Assembly: GCA_021296345.1 (NCBI GenBank)
Contig: JAGWAN010000020.1
Location: forward strand, 1 to 44,379
From: Acidimicrobiia bacterium
Lineage (GTDB): Bacteria > Actinomycetota > Acidimicrobiia > Spongiisociales > Spongiisociaceae
Length of the DNA stretch: 44,379 bases
Direction: 5' to 3'
Position 1 is the first letter of the stretch, and the number at the start of each line of letters is the position of its first letter. The notes below the pieces were generated by a model. The model worked only from the letters and a program-made list of their open reading frames with translations. It did no database searches and had not been told where the DNA came from. Shown here piece after piece: positions 41,718 through 44,379 of the stretch. The position numbers and the translations under genes were made by a program.

Positions 41718-42935
41718 ATGAAGCCTGTGGATCTCATCGTCATCGGCGCCGGACCCGCCGGCGCCGCCACCGCCATCCGGGCCGCGCGCCAGGGTGTAAG
41801 GACGGTGGTCTTCGACCGGGCTCCCTACGGCCGCGACAAGGCGTGCGGCGATGGTCTTACCCCCCGGGCTGTGGGCGCCCTCGAAGAGCTGGGTATCGAC
41901 CTCGGCGCCTGCCACCTCATCGAAGGACTGCGGATGATCGCCGGAAACACCGAACGGATGCTGCGCTGGCCCGGGACCAGCCGCTTCCCGGCTCACGGAG
42001 CGGTCTGGCCCCGTCGCAAGCTGGACGCCGCCCTGGTGGACGCCGCTACCGAAGCCGGCGCCCGCGTGGTCTGGGACACTGAAGCCCTACCCTTCGTCGA
42101 AGGTACCGGTGTGGTGGGGGTCGAAGCCGGTGGCCGCCGGTGGAGGGCGGGAATGGTGGTGGCCGCCACCGGGGCACCCGGCGCCGTCGCCCGGATGCTG
42201 GGCGCCACCCGGGTGACCGGCGAGCCCTACGGGGTGGCGATCCGCAGCTATGCGGCCTCGCCCCGTCACGCCGAGCGCTATATCGAGGCTTGCCTGACCA
42301 TGCGCGACCCCGACGGCATCTCGGTGCCGGGATACGGCTGGATCTTCCCGGCGGGAGACGGAACGGTAAACATAGGCGCCGGGTCGCTGTCCACGATGAA
42401 GCACTTCAGCCGCCTGAACCTGAACTCCCTACTCGATTCCTACCACGCCCAGGTGAGGGATTCCTGGGCGCTCGGGCCCTACCTGGAGCGCCCGCGGGCC
42501 TGGCGCCTTCCTATGAGCTCGGTCCGCAGGCACGGTCCGGGCTGGGTAGCGGTTGGCGACGCGGCCGGACTCGTCAACCCCATGAACGGCGAGGGCATCG
42601 ACTATGGGCTGGAATCAGGGATCATCGCCGCCGACCTGTTCGTAGAGGACCCGGTCTCGGCGCCCGAGCGGTACGACCGGATGGTGAGCGAACGCTTCGA
42701 CGCCTTTCTGCGGACGGGCCGGCGGTTCTCCCTGTTGATCGGCCATCCAGGCATCCTCAACGCCGGATTGCGGGTGGCGGTTGGTACCCAGGCCGTCGCC
42801 CGCATCACCTTGCGGGTCATGGGCAACCTCGTGGACTCGGAGACGCCGGGCACGGCGGGAAGGGTGTTGGGCGCCGCCGACCGGATCCTGGCGCTGGCGG
42901 AGCCGTTGCTGAGGAGAACACGGGCCCGGCCGTGA
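41718..42935 (+). CDS. Geranylgeranyl reductase family FAD-dependent oxidoreductase
   Basis: A 405-residue flavoprotein. FAD-binding [14 protein letters not shown] is at the N-terminus, followed by ACGDGLTPRAV, and near residue 277 GDAAGLVNPMNGEGIDYGLESG, the second FAD motif. Members reduce isoprenoid chains, for example those of menaquinone or archaeal-type lipids; here menaquinone side-chain saturation is a reasonable guess for an actinobacterium. The ATG at 41718 starts just before the FAD motif. It lies downstream of modC with no clear ribosome binding site; TACCAT lies 11 nt upstream. Confidence 0.92.
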   Translation: MKPVDLIVIGAGPAGAATAIRAARQGVRTVVFDRAPYGRDKACGDGLTPRAVGALEELGIDLGACHLIEGLRMIAGNTERMLRWPGTSRFPAHGAVWPRRKLDAALVDAATEAGARVVWDTEALPFVEGTGVVGVEAGGRRWRAGMVVAATGAPGAVARMLGATRVTGEPYGVAIRSYAASPRHAERYIEACLTMRDPDGISVPGYGWIFPAGDGTVNIGAGSLSTMKHFSRLNLNSLLDSYHAQVRDSWALGPYLERPRAWRLPMSSVRRHGPGWVAVGDAAGLVNPMNGEGIDYGLESGIIAADLFVEDPVSAPERYDRMVSERFDAFLRTGRRFSLLIGHPGILNAGLRVAVGTQAVARITLRVMGNLVDSETPGTAGRVLGAADRILALAEPLLRRTRARP

Positions 42936-42944
42936 CTCAGAGGT

Positions 42945-43065
42945 CAGAGGACAGAGGACAGCGGTCGGGGGTCAGTGATCAGAGGGAGTTCGTGCGATCT
43001 GACGCAGTCCCGGCCCTAACTGGAAACTGGCCACTAACCACTGGCCACTACAAACCCGTTCCCCA
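42945..43065. repeat. Dispersed intergenic repeat, copy B
   Basis: The core 42979-43023 matches copy A at 41 of 45 positions, in the same orientation. The left flank has GGTCAG/GGACAG units, and the right flank two direct copies of ACTGGCCACT separated by AACC. It fills the gap between the geranylgeranyl-reductase-type gene and the ABC ATPase gene. Confidence 0.75.
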
Positions 43066-43116
43066 CTCCCAGCCTCCCAGGTAGTGGTATGGTCGGACGC
43101 GCCCAGGGAGGGGAAA

Positions 43117-44304
43117 ATGGCGGGAATCACATTCGATGCGGTCGGCAAGATCTATGGCGGCGAGACCCGTGCGATTGCGGATGTGTCCATCGATATCACG
43201 GACGGCGAGTTCGTCGTGCTCGTGGGACCGTCCGGTTGCGGCAAGTCCACCCTGTTGCGGATGGTGGCCGGCCTTGAGGACATAACCGAGGGCAAGATCA
43301 TGATCGGCGACCGGGTGGTCAACGATGTGGCCCCCAAGGACCGTGATATCGCCATGGTTTTCCAGAACTACGCCCTCTACCCGCACATGACGGTGCGGGA
43401 CAACATGGCCTTCGGCCTGAAGCTGAGAAAGACCCCCAAGAAGGAGATCGAGGAACGGGTCGGCGAGGCGGCCCGCATCCTGGAGATCACCGACTACCTG
43501 GACCGCAAACCCAAGGCACTGTCCGGCGGCCAGCGGCAGCGGGTGGCTATGGGCCGGGCCATCGTGCGGGAACCGGCCGCCTTCCTGATGGACGAGCCCC
43601 TGTCCAATCTGGACGCCAAGCTACGGGTCCAGATGCGCTCGGAACTGGGCCTCCTGCATTCCCGGCTCGGTACCACCACCCTCTACGTCACCCACGACCA
43701 GGTGGAGGCCATGACCATGGGCGACCGGGTCGCTGTCCTGAAGGCGATCACGGACACCGAGTCCAACCTCCAGCAGATAGCGGCTCCGCGGGAACTCTAT
43801 GACCGTCCCCGCAACCTGTTCGTGGCCGGCTTCATCGGCTCGCCCGCCATGAACTTCGTCTACGCGACGGTGGGCGCAGATGGAACCACCACCACGCTCG
43901 ACTTCGGCGGCCACAGCCTGGCCGTGAACTCGGGCGCCCTTCCCGACGGAGTGGCCCAGCGGTCCGGACGCGAGATCGTGGTCGGGGTGCGACCGGAGGC
44001 CTTCGAGATCGGGTCGGCGGCAGGCGCCGGCGGAAGCGCCATGACCGTTACCTCCTCCCTAGTGGAACAACTCGGCTCCGAGGCCTACGTCCACTTCGCG
44101 GTGCCGGTCCGGCCCGTAGTCACCGCCGATATCGAGGCCTTGCTGGCCGAAGAGGGTACGGATGCCGCTGCGTTGGGCGACGAGACCAAGTTCACCGCCC
44201 GGGTCAACCCCGACCACGCTCCCCGGGTCGGACAGTCCACCGAGTTGGTGGTCGACACCACCAAGCTGCACTACTTCGATCCGGAAACGGGCGACACCCT
44301 GTAA
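43117..44304 (+). CDS. Sugar-type ABC transporter ATPase (UgpC/MsmK/MalK-like)
   Basis: A 395-residue ATPase: GPSGCGKST Walker A near residue 38, [15 protein letters not shown] signature, [19 protein letters not shown] Walker B and D-loop, and the H-loop [13 protein letters not shown]. The C-terminal third is the regulatory/TOBE domain ([11 protein letters not shown], then [14 protein letters not shown]). This is the multi-sugar uptake class, where one ATPase often serves several permeases. The ATG at 43117 follows AGGGAGGGG. No permease or binding protein is visible before the right edge. Confidence 0.93.
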   Translation: MAGITFDAVGKIYGGETRAIADVSIDITDGEFVVLVGPSGCGKSTLLRMVAGLEDITEGKIMIGDRVVNDVAPKDRDIAMVFQNYALYPHMTVRDNMAFGLKLRKTPKKEIEERVGEAARILEITDYLDRKPKALSGGQRQRVAMGRAIVREPAAFLMDEPLSNLDAKLRVQMRSELGLLHSRLGTTTLYVTHDQVEAMTMGDRVAVLKAITDTESNLQQIAAPRELYDRPRNLFVAGFIGSPAMNFVYATVGADGTTTTLDFGGHSLAVNSGALPDGVAQRSGREIVVGVRPEAFEIGSAAGAGGSAMTVTSSLVEQLGSEAYVHFAVPVRPVVTADIEALLAEEGTDAAALGDETKFTARVNPDHAPRVGQSTELVVDTTKLHYFDPETGDTL

Positions 44305-44379
44305 CCGGAGTTGACACTGCAGGGCCCCACCCGGAGCCCTCACTGCGGCCTTCTTCCTACCGAACATCTCCCGTGCGGC

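Noticed and set aside
44311-44316. TTGACA after the sugar ABC ATPase
   Set aside because: No -10 hexamer at a suitable distance, so it is not supported as a promoter.
1-44379. CRISPR array, insertion sequence, prophage, rRNA or origin of replication
   Set aside because: No regularly spaced repeats, transposase or phage structural genes, rRNA or DnaA-box cluster are visible. dnaB lies in its usual ribosomal-protein cluster, not beside an origin.

Overview
The window is high-GC DNA (roughly two thirds G+C by eye) from an actinomycete-type bacterium, most likely an uncultured lineage such as Acidimicrobiia. This rests on a bS22 (AURKAIP1/COX24) mini-gene, an HNH protein of the DUF222/13E12 type, a mycobacterial-type bifunctional dCTP deaminase next to a tRNA-Gly, a geranylgeranyl-reductase-family flavoprotein, a PAC2 protein and many apparently leaderless genes. 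The class-level placement is inference. It is ordinary chromosome with small accessory insertions.

Layout. 0-3 kb (minus): glyA followed by the start of the ATP synthase operon (atpZ-like, atpI-like, atpB). 3.3-5.0 kb: an MNT/HEPN gene pair and a decayed esterase/beta-lactamase fragment. 5.0-7.2 kb: surE, a MoaB/MogA-type molybdopterin gene and fdhD. 7.3-12.7 kb: a TPP riboswitch and a tightly overlapping thiamine operon, thiB-thiP-thiQ-thiD, in which the ATPase is fused in frame to a roughly 230-residue unknown domain. 12.7-14.2 kb: an HNH endonuclease gene bracketed by a 20-bp imperfect direct repeat. 14.2-18.3 kb: two oxidoreductases, purB, dcd and tRNA-Gly(CCC). 18.4-20.6 kb: a small membrane protein, a CDF transporter overlapping thrB, and bS22. 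20.8-28.2 kb: PAC2 protein, CopA with a tandem repeat upstream, a tiny Cys/His protein, an M3 peptidase, an unknown protein and a SuhB-type phosphatase. 28.5-33.5 kb: Lnt, ROK kinase, LiaF-like protein, MBL hydrolase and a TGS GTPase. 33.5-36.9 kb (minus): rpsF-ssb-rpsR-rplI-dnaB. 37-44 kb: glutamine cyclotransferase, a 5-formyl-THF cyclo-ligase-type protein, modABC (modC frameshifted), a geranylgeranyl-reductase-type protein and a sugar-type ABC ATPase.

Functional threads. Thiamine is handled by salvage under TPP control. FdhD, MoaB/MogA and ModABC together imply at least one molybdoenzyme, probably a formate dehydrogenase, encoded elsewhere.

The strongest unexplained signals are the ThiQ fusion, a 45-nt intergenic repeat present in two places, the direct repeats flanking the HNH gene with a palindrome on its start codon, and a recurring TANNNT hexamer 7-8 nt before the start codon of eight genes without a good ribosome binding site.
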